DNA of 37,106 nt from Candidatus Sulfotelmatobacter kueseliae (GCA_900290255.1 OMOD01000194.1:1-37106); one strand, 5' to 3'. Shown: positions 15,253-24,098, counted from the first letter of the stretch. Numbers and translations are program-made. The notes: a model not told the origin generated them from the sequence alone.

Positions 15253-16604
15253 GAGCGGATAACGAGGCAGCGGCTTTGAAGCCAACCGTGGAGTCAGCGC
15301 GCCTTTTCGCTCAAGCACAAGCTGTGATCGCCAGCGGAGTGAACAGCACCGCTCGCGCCCCTTTCTCCGGCTGGTCGCCCTATCCGCTTTTTGTTGATCA
15401 TGGCACAGGCTCCCGAATCTTTGACGTCGACGGCAACCAGTTCATTGACTACTTACTGGGTCTGGGCCCCATGCTTCTTGGTCATCGGCCCGAACAGGTG
15501 ACCAACGCCGTGGTCGATTTCATCCGGCAAAGAGGGACGGTATTCGCCTTGCCGGTGGCCGACGAGATTGAACTGGCGAGAAAGATCATTGCGGCGGTGC
15601 CTGGCGTCGAGCAGGTGCATCTTGCGAATACGGGAACGGAAGCAGTCCTGTACGCGGTGCGCCTTGCCCGTGCTTATACTCGCCGAACAAAAATCGTCCG
15701 CTTCGAAGGCATGTATCACGGCTTCTCCGATGCAGTCTACTGGAGCAAGCATCCTCCCCTCGAAAAAGCCGGCCCCGACTCGCAACCGACGCCAATTCCA
15801 CAGGGACCGGGCTTGCCCGAGGGGCTGGAAGAATCTCTGATCATCCTGCAGTGGAACGACGGCGAGGCGTTAGAGCGGACGGTCCGCGAACGCGGGGAAG
15901 AAATTGCCGCAGTGATCACGGAACCCATCATGTGCAACACCGGCTGTATTCTGCCGGTGCCCGGTTACCTGCGGCTGATGCGCCAGTTGACTCAGCAGTT
16001 TGGCATCGTGTTGATCTTCGACGAAGTCATTACCGGATTCCGCGTCTCTCTGGGCGGCGCGCAGCAATATTACGGATTGACGCCGGACCTTACTGTAATG
16101 GCCAAAGGTTTCGGGGGCGGTTTCCCCATCGCCGCTCTCGGTGGCAAGAAGGAAATCATGCAGTTGGTAGCCGACGGGGCCGTGTCCATGGCAGGGACAT
16201 ACAGCGGTAACGGCATAGCCGTCAGCGCTGCGAACGCTACTCTCGACTTTCTGATGACGCCCGGCATTTATCAAGGCTTGTTCGACAAGAGCGAACGTCT
16301 CATGCGGGGCGTAAGGGAACGCCTGGGGTCTGTGGGAATCGAAGCCAGCATAGTGGGGATCGGTCCCCTATTCCAGGTATGGTTCGCAGATTCTCCAATC
16401 CGCAATTACCGTGACGCCGTGCGTCACGCGCGGCGGGACCGGTTCCGCATCTGGTGGGAAGAAATGGTCAAGCGAGGTGTGCTCTTTCACCCAGATGCGT
16501 TCGAGAATTTGTTTGTCTCTTTTGCCCACAGCGACATCGACATCGAGTGCACGCTACGGGCACTCGAGGACGCATTACCGGAGATGCGGCACAGATTGCA
16601 ATGA
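15249..16604 (+). CDS. Glutamate-1-semialdehyde 2,1-aminomutase-like class III PLP enzyme, 451 aa
   Basis: Fold type I PLP enzyme of the class III aminotransferase family, closest in look to HemL. Visible elements are VNSTARAPF near residue 31, the cofactor-binding NTGTEAVLYAVRLARAYT (127-144), YHGF (156-159), the PLP-pyridine Asp258 in IFDEVITGFR, and the Schiff-base lysine 286 in MAKGFGGGFPIAALGG. HemL normally reads KIIGGGLPVGAYGG at that site, so this is a paralogue rather than the housekeeping enzyme. It probably moves or transfers an amino group on the small molecule imported by the upstream permease. There is no signal peptide. The start ATG 15249 is coupled to a short leader ORF. The precise reaction (aminomutase, transaminase or racemase) cannot be told from sequence alone. 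Confidence 0.85.
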   Translation: MRADNEAAALKPTVESARLFAQAQAVIASGVNSTARAPFSGWSPYPLFVDHGTGSRIFDVDGNQFIDYLLGLGPMLLGHRPEQVTNAVVDFIRQRGTVFALPVADEIELARKIIAAVPGVEQVHLANTGTEAVLYAVRLARAYTRRTKIVRFEGMYHGFSDAVYWSKHPPLEKAGPDSQPTPIPQGPGLPEGLEESLIILQWNDGEALERTVRERGEEIAAVITEPIMCNTGCILPVPGYLRLMRQLTQQFGIVLIFDEVITGFRVSLGGAQQYYGLTPDLTVMAKGFGGGFPIAALGGKKEIMQLVADGAVSMAGTYSGNGIAVSAANATLDFLMTPGIYQGLFDKSERLMRGVRERLGSVGIEASIVGIGPLFQVWFADSPIRNYRDAVRHARRDRFRIWWEEMVKRGVLFHPDAFENLFVSFAHSDIDIECTLRALEDALPEMRHRLQ

Positions 16605-16680
16605 ATTGGACTGGATTTCGTGCTGTCTCATCGCACCCACGCGAGTGGGACTTTATTCTGAATGAAGTGCGGAGAATTGA

Positions 16681-18174
16681 GTGAAGCCAACCTCATGCGT
16701 GCTGGGCATTGACCTCGGAACATCAGCGATCAAGCTCGTCGCGGTTTCCTCGGACGGTCGTGTGATTGCGAGCGCCCGCGAATCCTATGGCGCGACTTTC
16801 ACTATTTCGGGGCAGGCAGAACAGGATTGCCAGCACTGGCTGAAAGCTCTATCGGTTGCGGCGAAGAAGATCGAATCGCGATTGGAGAATAAGGCTAGAG
16901 TGGCAGGTATCGCACTCACCGGCCAGATGCCAACGCTAGTAATGCTTAGAGATCAGAGGCCGGTTGCCCCCGCAATCACCTGGCAAGACAGCCGAGCAGA
17001 TGCATGGGTGAGCGCGCGGGTGGACAATGATCTCCGTCGTGAGATCTACCTGAAAACGGGAATACTGATCGACGGTCGCTATCTGGCTCCGATGTTCCAG
17101 TATCACCATCGTGCGAAAGGCTACAAGGCAAGCCTCATCCTGTCCGCCAAAGACTTTCTCTTTCACGCCCTGACCGGGCTGGCAGTGACCGACCCTTCGA
17201 CCGCATCGGGATACGGTTTGTACAACCTGCAGACAAAGGCTTGGGATCTGGCATTGTGCAAGCTCTGGGATATCGACACAGAGCAACTACCTTCAGTTGA
17301 GAGTTCTTCCTTCCGTGCACCGCTCAGCAAGCGCGGACGCCAATTGCTCGGCTGCGCGTTAGGAACCCCGGTGGTGCTGGGATGTGCCGATTCAGTCGCC
17401 GGTGTCTATGCACTCAGCGGCGACAAGAGTCTCGCGCACAGAGCCACTGTCCTGACGGGTACCAGTACAGTAATTATGAAGTGCGATTCGCAGCCGCGCT
17501 GGGACCGACAGAGCAGGTATCTGATTACTCCGTTTGCGGTAGATGGCTGGTTTGGCTGCGAGGCCGACTTGCTGGCCACCGGTTCTGCGCGCGAGTGGGC
17601 GGCCGGCATCTTCCTGCGCCGCTCGAATAAGAAGGCCCAACGCGCTTTGTGGCAGTCGGCATATGCAGTCGCCCCCGGTGCGGACGGATTGTTCTTCACA
17701 CCCTATCTTGCGGGGGGCGAACAAGGAGTCCTATGGAATCCCCGCCTTCGGGGTACTTTGACAGGACTAACCCTAGATCACGACGGAGCGAGGATTGCGC
17801 GTGCGTTGATTGAAGGCATGTGTTTTGAGATTCGGCGTTGCCTGAAAGTCTTCGAAGAGGAAGGGCTGCTGTCACATGTACGCGTGGCGGGATGGATGGC
17901 TCACACTCCGGAGGAGTCACAGTTACTTGCCGATATCACGGGATGGCCGGTTCAAGCCTTTGCGGTGGGTTCCCCTTCCGCCGTCGGAGCCGCACTGATT
18001 AGCTGCATGGTCGACCACGAAAAGCACTTTGAAAAGACGAAAACCTTTGCCCTCAGTCCGAGTGAACAAAGTCAGCGCTATAACGAAATCTATGCAAGGT
18101 ACGTTGCTAAGTTTCCTACCGCCGACACGATCTGCAACCCCGTGGCATATTCGAACCCGAATGCACCCAGATAA
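16681..18174 (+). CDS. FGGY-family carbohydrate kinase, xylulokinase-like, 497 aa
   Basis: ATP-dependent sugar or polyol kinase of the FGGY family, cytosolic. The N-terminal ribonuclease-H-like domain starts GIDLGTSAIKLVAVSSDG (phosphate-1 loop), with ALTGQMPTLVML and ITWQDSRADAW in the sugar-binding region. The second domain carries LGCADSVAGVYALS and VLTGTSTVIM (phosphate-2 loop) and ends with a SPSAVGAALISCM segment. GTG 16681 is used: GGAG lies 6 nt upstream and no ATG fits. It is the last gene of the operon, 76 bp after the aminotransferase. The presence of a sugar kinase with an RpiR regulator suggests that a phosphorylated sugar is the signal or the pathway entry point. Xylulokinase is the closest look, but substrate specificity is not readable. 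Confidence 0.88.
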   Translation: MKPTSCVLGIDLGTSAIKLVAVSSDGRVIASARESYGATFTISGQAEQDCQHWLKALSVAAKKIESRLENKARVAGIALTGQMPTLVMLRDQRPVAPAITWQDSRADAWVSARVDNDLRREIYLKTGILIDGRYLAPMFQYHHRAKGYKASLILSAKDFLFHALTGLAVTDPSTASGYGLYNLQTKAWDLALCKLWDIDTEQLPSVESSSFRAPLSKRGRQLLGCALGTPVVLGCADSVAGVYALSGDKSLAHRATVLTGTSTVIMKCDSQPRWDRQSRYLITPFAVDGWFGCEADLLATGSAREWAAGIFLRRSNKKAQRALWQSAYAVAPGADGLFFTPYLAGGEQGVLWNPRLRGTLTGLTLDHDGARIARALIEGMCFEIRRCLKVFEEEGLLSHVRVAGWMAHTPEESQLLADITGWPVQAFAVGSPSAVGAALISCMVDHEKHFEKTKTFALSPSEQSQRYNEIYARYVAKFPTADTICNPVAYSNPNAPR

Positions 18175-18244
18175 ACCCGAAAATGCAACATCTGGGCTAG
18201 AGTCTACGAACCCTAGGGGTGAGTAGTAATTTTCGCCTGATTGA

Positions 18245-18355
18245 TCAGCAATTGGAGATCGGGCCGTACTTCTTCACAAAGCCGTCATAGTCGTCCAGGA
18301 ATAGGATGTGATAGTCGTCATTGCTATCCGCCTCACATGATGAGGAAGCCCCCAT
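18245..18355 (-). pseudogene. Short coding remnant, 36 codons
   Basis: A minus-strand frame from ATG 18355 to TGA 18245 encodes an acidic C-terminus-like peptide containing DDYHILFLDDYDGFVKKYG. Composition looks like real protein, but there is no ribosome-binding site and no family was recognised. Probably the tail of a lost gene. Confidence 0.3.
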
Positions 18356-18363
18356 CGACACCG

Positions 18364-18397
18364 AAGCCCGCCTCGGCGTCTGCCTGAGCGGGCTTTT
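18364..18397 (+). terminator. Rho-independent terminator after the kinase operon
   Basis: AAGCCCGC (18364-18371) pairs with GCGGGCTT (18388-18395) around a 16-nt loop, followed by TT. It lies about 190 bp after the FGGY kinase stop and is the first good hairpin there. Being symmetric (AA...TT), it may also act on the minus strand. Confidence 0.6.
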
Positions 18398-18415
18398 GTA
18401 ATATGACTGCAGTTA

Positions 18416-18733
18416 CTATGCCGCTTTCTTCTGCTTTGCCTTCCATGCTGCCCATCGTGCCTTCTGAGCAGCAGCAATCTTTTGACGAGCTGCTGAGGGC
18501 ATAGTCCGCTTAGGTTTTGTTGCGGCTGTCTGACCTTTCACCGCTCGTTTTGCCCAGCGTGCTTTCTGTGCGAGACTAATCGCCTTCTCAAAATATTCAT
18601 TAGCTTTCTTCGGTTCTTTGTTCTTACCAAACAATTCTCCAAGAAACATGCAAGCCCTAACTTGTCCTTCCCCATCACCGAGCTGTCGGTAGAGGGTACC
18701 CTCCGCATCGCATGCTGCGCAGGCTGAGCTTGA
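18416..18733 (-). pseudogene. TPR-protein C-terminal remnant with a basic ARWA-rich tail
   Basis: The frame is open from just after an in-frame TGA (18734-18736) to TAG at 18416. The first part reads GTLYRQLGD, then VRACMFLGELFGKNKEP and KANEYFEKAISLAQKA, a recognisable tetratricopeptide repeat. It is followed by a lysine/alanine-rich tail with MPSAARQKIAAAQKARWAAW. That tail motif occurs in many acidobacterial and betaproteobacterial small proteins (recollection). No start codon precedes the TPR part; ATG 18649 would cut the repeat. It is therefore best read as the 3' end of a decayed gene. A short basic protein from 18649 cannot be excluded. Confidence 0.45.
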
Positions 18734-18960
18734 TCAAGCATACCGCCCGCACCAATTAGGAGGGGTTTCTGCTGCTCTTAGAACGGGGAGTGGACTTTGC
18801 GATTGTTACCTGTTCGGAGTGGCACTCTAACCAACGGCTGCGGTTTTGCCAACCCGCTCGCGTGGGTCCAAGTTCTTCGTGGGTCCAATTGTGGGTCCAG
18901 ATGTTCTCGAGAACGCTCCAAACCCGCGTAAATACGCGTCTGATCGTTCCCGGGCGTTTC

Positions 18961-19032
18961 TGGTAACTCGTTGATTCAACAGGACCAAGTCTGGTTAAAA
19001 GGGCATTGCTCTACCACCTGAGCTACGCGCCC
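18961..19032 (-). pseudogene. Degenerate tRNA-Lys(UUU)
   Basis: Read on the minus strand from 19032: acceptor GGGCGCG, D-arm TAGCTCAGGTGGTAGAGCA, then ATGCC and anticodon loop CTTTTAA. This is an excellent 5' half of a bacterial tRNA-Lys. After the loop the sequence no longer pairs: CCAGA replaces GGCAT, the T-arm is reduced to a GGTCCTGTTGAATCAAC-like stretch, and the acceptor 3' strand does not match GGGCGCG, although an ACCA stands at 18964-18961. It is probably a non-functional tRNA broken at the anticodon loop, a typical integration or recombination point. Confidence 0.6.
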
Positions 19033-19035
19033 ATC

Positions 19036-19432
19036 CTGCTAAACGAATTAACCACGGGAACGGAACAACCATCAACCGCCGTTGCACAACGGTTGCGCAC
19101 TTTCAAACCCGGCTCTCGGAATTCGCTGAGAGCATCTTCCCATCAACGACCAGACTCAACGGCGTCCTCTTCATCGTACCAAAGATCGGCCCGCTTGCGG
19201 GATTGCCACAGCTCACGCGGTATGGGGTGTTTTCCGGGCCACTGGGAGGCTTCGCCCCTGGGGAGTTAGTGAGGTTAGCGTTCCGGGGTTTTCGTGCCTG
19301 GGAAACTTCTTTGGCGTGCTCAACCGTTTCCTGGCAGCATTGACTCCTCGAGTTCTGCTGGGGAGGCAATAGCATCCCGGCGCGGGATCTTTCACCTGAG
19401 CCAGAAATGAATCAATGAAATGCCGCTAGCCT
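19036..19432. other. Intergenic region with a possible coding remnant
   Basis: No gene is called. One plus-strand frame ending at TGA 19341-19343 reads like protein over about 60 codons (VLFIVPKIGPLAG, LTRYGVFSGPLGGFAPGELV), without start, ribosome-binding site or known family. A CCGTTG / CAACGG inverted repeat lies near 19079-19092. It continues the fragment-rich area that starts at 18175. Confidence 0.3.
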
Positions 19433-20212
19433 TCATCCCGCCGTGCTGGGGGCGAGGGAAGGTGCTCCATTTGATGCCGCCTCCAGCAACCGCCGGACTC
19501 GATCGTGCAGGACTACGACACGCTGATACTCACTGCCTTTGACCGCCCCCAGCGAGATCTTGCTGTTGCGGTACATCATGGGACTGGCAACCGAGTGGCT
19601 CACATTGGCATGAATCTCCCGGGCTCCCGTCTCGGCGAGGATGCGGCGGACGTTGGTCTCCCTGATTCCGCCTCCGACCATGACTGCCACACGATTCTTC
19701 GCGGCCGCAACCAGCCTGGCTATGGTTGCGATGCCATCCTCCGCGTTTTGCTCGCCGCCTGAAGTCAGGACACGGTGGATGCCGCTATGGATCACATCCT
19801 CCAACGCCTGGTTCAGATCAACCGACATGTCGAAGCCGCGGTGGAAGGTGCTGTTCAGCGGGCGGGCAAGTTCCACCAGACTGCGAGTTCTGGCTGTGTC
19901 GACGTGTCCATCTTCCTTCAGAATACCGAAGACAACCCCATCCGCTCCCAGCTCTTTCGCGGTGAGCACATCCCGCTTCATGCTTTCGAATTCGTCCGAG
20001 GTGTAACAGAAATCGCCGCCCCGCGGCCGAATGATTACGTGGATGCCAAGGCGAACCTTCTGCCGGACAGTTTCAATCAGCCCTGCGCTGGGGGTGATTC
20101 CACCTTCCAGCAAGTCGCCGCACAATTCGACGCGATGTGCTCCGCCGCGTTCCGCGGCCAGAGCAGACGCGGTCGAATCCACGCAAATCTCGACAAGGAC
20201 TGAATTGTTCAT
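19433..20212 (-). CDS. cutC: CutC family protein, 259 aa
   Basis: CutC proteins are cytosolic TIM-barrel proteins named for copper tolerance in E. coli, though their biochemical activity is unsettled. The full-length frame shows the family pattern: VEICVDSTASALAAERGGA and RVELCGDLLEGGITPSAGL near the N-terminus, then HVIIRPRGGDFCYTSDEFE, GADGVVFGILKEDGHVD, STFHRGFDMS, HRVLTSGGEQNAEDGI and VMVGGGIRETNVR. ATG 20212 is the natural start. The gene lies 114 bp after the receptor at 20327 on the same strand, with a stem-loop between them. Its place in a glycoside-hydrolase locus is notable: CutC genes recur next to N-glycan-degrading enzymes in Bacteroidetes as I recall, so a role in glycan catabolism rather than copper is possible. 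Confidence 0.9.
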   Translation of the reverse strand: MNNSVLVEICVDSTASALAAERGGAHRVELCGDLLEGGITPSAGLIETVRQKVRLGIHVIIRPRGGDFCYTSDEFESMKRDVLTAKELGADGVVFGILKEDGHVDTARTRSLVELARPLNSTFHRGFDMSVDLNQALEDVIHSGIHRVLTSGGEQNAEDGIATIARLVAAAKNRVAVMVGGGIRETNVRRILAETGAREIHANVSHSVASPMMYRNSKISLGAVKGSEYQRVVVLHDRVRRLLEAASNGAPSLAPSTAG

Positions 20213-20285
20213 AGACCGGAGAACGACTCACTCACCGAGCTGAAGATGAACGGCCCCACGCGTCGTGCTCTTGACCTGGCCTCGT

Positions 20286-20307
20286 CAGGGCCGCAGTAGC
20301 GGCCCTG
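20286..20307 (-). terminator. Stem-loop between the receptor gene and cutC
   Basis: CAGGGCCGC (20286-20294) and GCGGCCCTG (20299-20307) form a 9-bp stem with a 4-nt loop, 20 bp after the receptor stop. There is no T tract on either side, so it may attenuate, protect the mRNA 3' end or terminate weakly. Confidence 0.45.
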
Positions 20308-20326
20308 GCGGAGCCATAGATGCGAT

Positions 20327-23300
20327 CTAGAACGTGTAATGCAAGCTGATCTGTATGGACCGAGCCGGAGAACGCGTGTAGTTGATCACCCCGAAGCTGC
20401 CGTCGGTGATCCCGTTGTCGGGATTTCCGTAGCTCGCAATGTTAAATAGGTTGAAGAAGTCCGCCCGGAAGCCGAGCACGTGATTCTCGCCCCATACGTG
20501 GAAGTCCTTAAATATGGACATATCCACTTGGCGATAGCCGGGGCCGCGCTCGGTGCTATTGTGCGCCGTGCCGAATGTGTACGGAGCGGCCACGCCATAA
20601 GCGCAGGCTCCATTCGACGGGCAGTTTATCGAGTTATCTGCGGATTGATCCGTTCCCCACCAGTCATTGAGAGAGCGATTCCGAATGATCATGGGGCCAT
20701 ACTGATTAGACCGACAGAAACCCCAGCTGTTCGTGTTGCTGGTGCATGGTCCGAAGATGGTGACTGGGAATCCTGAATAGAGGATAGCCGAAGCCGACGT
20801 TTTCCATCCTCCCAGAACAGCATCTACGAATCCGTTCGCGTTCCCGCCGTAAGTCCGGCCGCGTCCGAAAGGAAGACTGTACACGCCGACGAAGTTCAGG
20901 CTCTGGCGAATATCCATGGCAGATGGACCGTAGTCGGCGTTGATGTTGTAGCCATCCTGGTGCGAGGACCCGTTGAAGCTAGTGCCAGACACCGCGTAGT
21001 TCCCCGACGAGTCGGTGAGGGATTTCGCAAACGTGTAGTTCAGCGTGTATTCCAGTCCGTGGTGAGTCCGCTGTCGCAAAGTCACCTGGGCCGAGTTGTA
21101 GTTCATCTTGGCGCCGGATTCGGTTATCAGAATGGCGCCGCATTCGCCCACCAGGTTGTAATAGGGTGTCTGGTCGGCCGTGGGAATGACTGCAGCTCCG
21201 CAATTCCCACCGAGGTCCAGCGACTGCGCCGTGGTAAGTTGATTGCCGTTGCGATAGTCGGCCAGGTGATGCCCGGATTGGCCGTGATACCCAACGCTCA
21301 AAGACAACTCGTTCGTGATTGCGTATTCCGTTGTCAGACTGAACTGATGGATGTAGGCAGGCTGAGTATTCTGAGGCCAGACCGAGTACAGGTTGTAGGC
21401 GGGGTCTGAGCCATAGCTGTTCCCAAAGCCTTCCTCCACTGTGAAGGGCACGCCTCCGGACGTCTTGCTGGGAAGAGCGGCGTTGGTATTGATCGCAAGA
21501 GTGAATGGAGGACTCGAGGTCAACCGCTGGTTGAACGAATAACCCTCAAAAAAGCTGGTCGCTCCGTACCCTCCACGAATTACCAATTTGGGCATCGCTT
21601 GGTAGGCGAAGCCTAGGCGAGGCATGACTTGGTCCCAAGTAGCGTCGTAGCAGGCGTGGGTGGGGCAAACAGTCGAGCCAGCGACCGCTCCAGTGGGAAC
21701 GTGGCCAGCGTATTCCGGGATGCCGTCAGGAAGGACGTTGGCAGTCTTATTGTTCTGCTCGTACCAGGGCTGATCGTACTCGTAACGGATGCCGAGGTTG
21801 AGAGTGAGTCTCTGCGTCACTTTGAAATCGTCCTGAAAGTATCCAGCTAACCGCCACTGCCGGTTGCCCACCCAGCCCGTTAGCGATGCGAGTTGATCGT
21901 TAGAGATCCGATCCAGAACAAAATCAGCAGGGCCGTAGCCCGGCCCATTGGCCGCATTCAGATTCTCGGAGAAGTTGCCGTTGTATGAGAATGTCCCCAG
22001 AAATCCGACGTTACCGGCGTTGACGTAGTTCTGCTGATAGCGGTTCGCCTGGCCCCCGATGGTAAGCAAGTGGCGTCCGCGCTGCCAGGTCAGGTTGTCT
22101 TGGTATGCGAAAGTATTGTCGGTAAAGACCTGCAGGTTGGCGTTGGCGCCGATGTAGTTGGCGTTGTTGTTGATGCTCTGTCCGGAGAAGCCCACAAAGC
22201 GTTGCGTGCCAAAAGGTATGCCAACTTTCGAATCGCCGGTCAAGCCGAAGAGGCCAGATGGGTCAGTGGGGACACCGTTGTTCCAGCGGACACGCGTGAA
22301 GCCAAAGCGCGCCTCGTTGACGATGGCCGGTGAGAAAGCGTGGACGAAGCTGGCTCCAGCAATCTTTGTTGGGTAGGAGTTCTCCGCGGGGAAGAAAACC
22401 GGGACGATGGATGTTGTGAAGTCCTTGCCCGTTCCCTGCGAGTAAAAGCCGTTGACCTTGTTCACGTTGCCCGGAGTCCAATCGACCTTGAAATCCTCCT
22501 GATTGTTCGAGACAAAACCCGAATATGCACCCTGATAGTTGCTCTGTAACAGTCCGTCCTGCGGCACGGCGTTGGGAGCCGGATAAATTTCGGGATGGGC
22601 TGCAAGGTACTTCGCTACCGGATTGACCACCGGAACCTGATTATTCTGAAAAGCAGCGAAGTTGTTTTGTGTGTCATACAGCTGGATGCCCGCCGCGGTG
22701 AGAGCCGAGAAGTTTCCGCTGAGCATATCCGGAGTGAGCAGGCTGGCCGAGGACTTCCCCCCCGTATGGTGCCGCACGCCTTCGTAGTCGCCAAAGAAGA
22801 AAAGTTTATTCTTCCAGATGGGCCCGCCGAAAGTTCCACCAAAGATGTTCTGCGTATACGAGTTCTTGTGGATCGCAGGGTAAGAGTGATCGTTGCTCCA
22901 GGTGTTGGCATCGAGCGTTTCGTTTTGCAGAAGATCGTAGAGGGAACCGTGGTAGTGGTTGGTCCCGGACTTGAGGACCGTCACAATTGCGCCCCCATTC
23001 GCGTTCCCGTACGTGGCGTTCGCGTTGGCTTCGACTACCCGTACTTCGGCGATCGCGTCGGGCGCCGGATTGTATCCGATGAGATTGTTCTGCTGCTCAT
23101 TGTCTTCGGCGCCTTCAAGGCTGTAGTTGTTTGCCTGCTCACGATTGCCGTTGATCGCCGCTATGCCGCTGTTGTATGTGTCGCGCTCGATGGCATTGTT
23201 GCCGTTCATGCCGGTCGGGTCGGTATCAATAGCGCCGGGTTGGTATAGCGTGAGCGACGAGAAGTTGCGGCCGTTCAGAGGAACGTTTTCGATCTCATTG

Positions 23301-23728
23301 GTTGTAAGAGTGTTCCCCAGCGTGGCATCGGTGGTGTCGAGGATCGGATGAAAGTTCTCCTGCACCGTCACCGTGCTCACCGCCCCGATTTTCATGGTGG
23401 CGTCGGCCTTTGCCGTTTGGTCGATCTCCAGCGCAAAGGCGGGAAGTTTCTGGGTGCTGAACCCCGCCGCTTCGATCGTCACCGTATAGGTGCCGATGGG
23501 CAGGAATCGGATGCTGTACACTCCCGCCCCATTCGTTTGCACCGTTGTCTTTACCGACGTGGCGGTATTCTCGGCGGTGACCGTTGCGCCAACCACGACG
23601 GCTCCGCTGGGGTCAGTGACCTCTCCGGTGATGGAGCCGGTGACGGTTTGTGCCAGCGCGGACGACAAACAGAGGACAGCCGCAAGGCAACATCCAACGA
23701 AATAACGGGGAAAGGAACTTCTTGTCAT
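20327..23728 (-). CDS. Oar-like TonB-dependent outer-membrane receptor, 1133 aa
   Basis: Second large TonB-dependent transporter. ATG 23728 (MTRSSFPRYFVGCC) is chosen over longer starts because AGGAGG lies 8 nt upstream and a signal peptide follows (FVGCCLAAVLCLSSALAQ). The carboxypeptidase-regulatory-like domain covers about residues 25-105 (GSITGEVTDPSGAVVVGATV), then the plug (about 110-230, with NVPLNGRNFSSLTLYQPG), then a long barrel that closes with SIQISLHYTF. It is smaller than the first receptor and not an obvious recent duplicate. Position in the locus suggests it imports oligosaccharides or glycopeptides released by the PNGase, fucosidase and mannosidase encoded upstream. No SusD-like partner is present, as usual outside Bacteroidota. 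Its promoter shares an upstream block with that of the PNGase gene. Confidence 0.92.
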   Translation of the reverse strand: MTRSSFPRYFVGCCLAAVLCLSSALAQTVTGSITGEVTDPSGAVVVGATVTAENTATSVKTTVQTNGAGVYSIRFLPIGTYTVTIEAAGFSTQKLPAFALEIDQTAKADATMKIGAVSTVTVQENFHPILDTTDATLGNTLTTNEIENVPLNGRNFSSLTLYQPGAIDTDPTGMNGNNAIERDTYNSGIAAINGNREQANNYSLEGAEDNEQQNNLIGYNPAPDAIAEVRVVEANANATYGNANGGAIVTVLKSGTNHYHGSLYDLLQNETLDANTWSNDHSYPAIHKNSYTQNIFGGTFGGPIWKNKLFFFGDYEGVRHHTGGKSSASLLTPDMLSGNFSALTAAGIQLYDTQNNFAAFQNNQVPVVNPVAKYLAAHPEIYPAPNAVPQDGLLQSNYQGAYSGFVSNNQEDFKVDWTPGNVNKVNGFYSQGTGKDFTTSIVPVFFPAENSYPTKIAGASFVHAFSPAIVNEARFGFTRVRWNNGVPTDPSGLFGLTGDSKVGIPFGTQRFVGFSGQSINNNANYIGANANLQVFTDNTFAYQDNLTWQRGRHLLTIGGQANRYQQNYVNAGNVGFLGTFSYNGNFSENLNAANGPGYGPADFVLDRISNDQLASLTGWVGNRQWRLAGYFQDDFKVTQRLTLNLGIRYEYDQPWYEQNNKTANVLPDGIPEYAGHVPTGAVAGSTVCPTHACYDATWDQVMPRLGFAYQAMPKLVIRGGYGATSFFEGYSFNQRLTSSPPFTLAINTNAALPSKTSGGVPFTVEEGFGNSYGSDPAYNLYSVWPQNTQPAYIHQFSLTTEYAITNELSLSVGYHGQSGHHLADYRNGNQLTTAQSLDLGGNCGAAVIPTADQTPYYNLVGECGAILITESGAKMNYNSAQVTLRQRTHHGLEYTLNYTFAKSLTDSSGNYAVSGTSFNGSSHQDGYNINADYGPSAMDIRQSLNFVGVYSLPFGRGRTYGGNANGFVDAVLGGWKTSASAILYSGFPVTIFGPCTSNTNSWGFCRSNQYGPMIIRNRSLNDWWGTDQSADNSINCPSNGACAYGVAAPYTFGTAHNSTERGPGYRQVDMSIFKDFHVWGENHVLGFRADFFNLFNIASYGNPDNGITDGSFGVINYTRSPARSIQISLHYTF

Positions 23729-23876
23729 AATCATTACCTCCTCACGGGGTCTTTCTTTGAGCCGACTCGCGACGAACTTGGACGCACTACTAGCGGTTTT
23801 CATGTCTCCTGATGGCCCTCCGCGCAGGAGTGGGGACATCAATGCTCATCTCCACGCCCTGGTTTTGTACCAAGCG

Positions 23877-23906
23877 ACAATATGCAGGCGGCATGACCAC
23901 TGTCAA
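23877..23906 (-). promoter_or_regulatory. Promoter of the second TonB receptor
   Basis: Minus strand: TTGACA (plus 23901-23906), 18-nt spacer, TATTGT (plus 23877-23882). Directly upstream (plus 23907-23935) is a block, CATTTTTGG next to the -35 and GAAATAGCACG further out, that is also found upstream of the PNGase gene. Confidence 0.65.
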
Positions 23907-24038
23907 GCCAAAAATGATCGTTTCGTGCTATTTCAATCACATGTGTGCTCTGGGCTGCCCCATCCAGACATAACAAAGATCGGCGTTATCGGCCCGCTGG
24001 CCGTCTTCGGAAGGGGTGCCAGGGCTGGGCGAAGAGCG

Positions 24039-24064
24039 AGGGCCCAGTCGGCAGACCGGGCCCT
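24039..24064 (-). terminator. Stem-loop after the PNGase A-like gene
   Basis: AGGGCCC (24039-24045) and GGGCCCT (24058-24064) form a 7-bp stem with a 12-nt loop, 35 bp after the stop of the minus-strand gene. The minus-strand tail TCGCTCTTCG is only weakly T-rich. Confidence 0.45.
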
Positions 24065-24098
24065 TTCCCTCACTAGGGTTTTTCTTATTCTTGACTGG

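Noticed and set aside
15249..16604. Housekeeping hemL
   Set aside because: The Schiff-base segment (MAKGFGGGFPIAAL) differs from the usual HemL motif and the operon has no tetrapyrrole genes; called HemL-like only.
18780..18960. Phage integrase C-terminal remnant near the broken tRNA
   Set aside because: Repeated GGACCCAC motifs resemble integrase-end/att sequences, but no catalytic residues or continuous frame could be seen.
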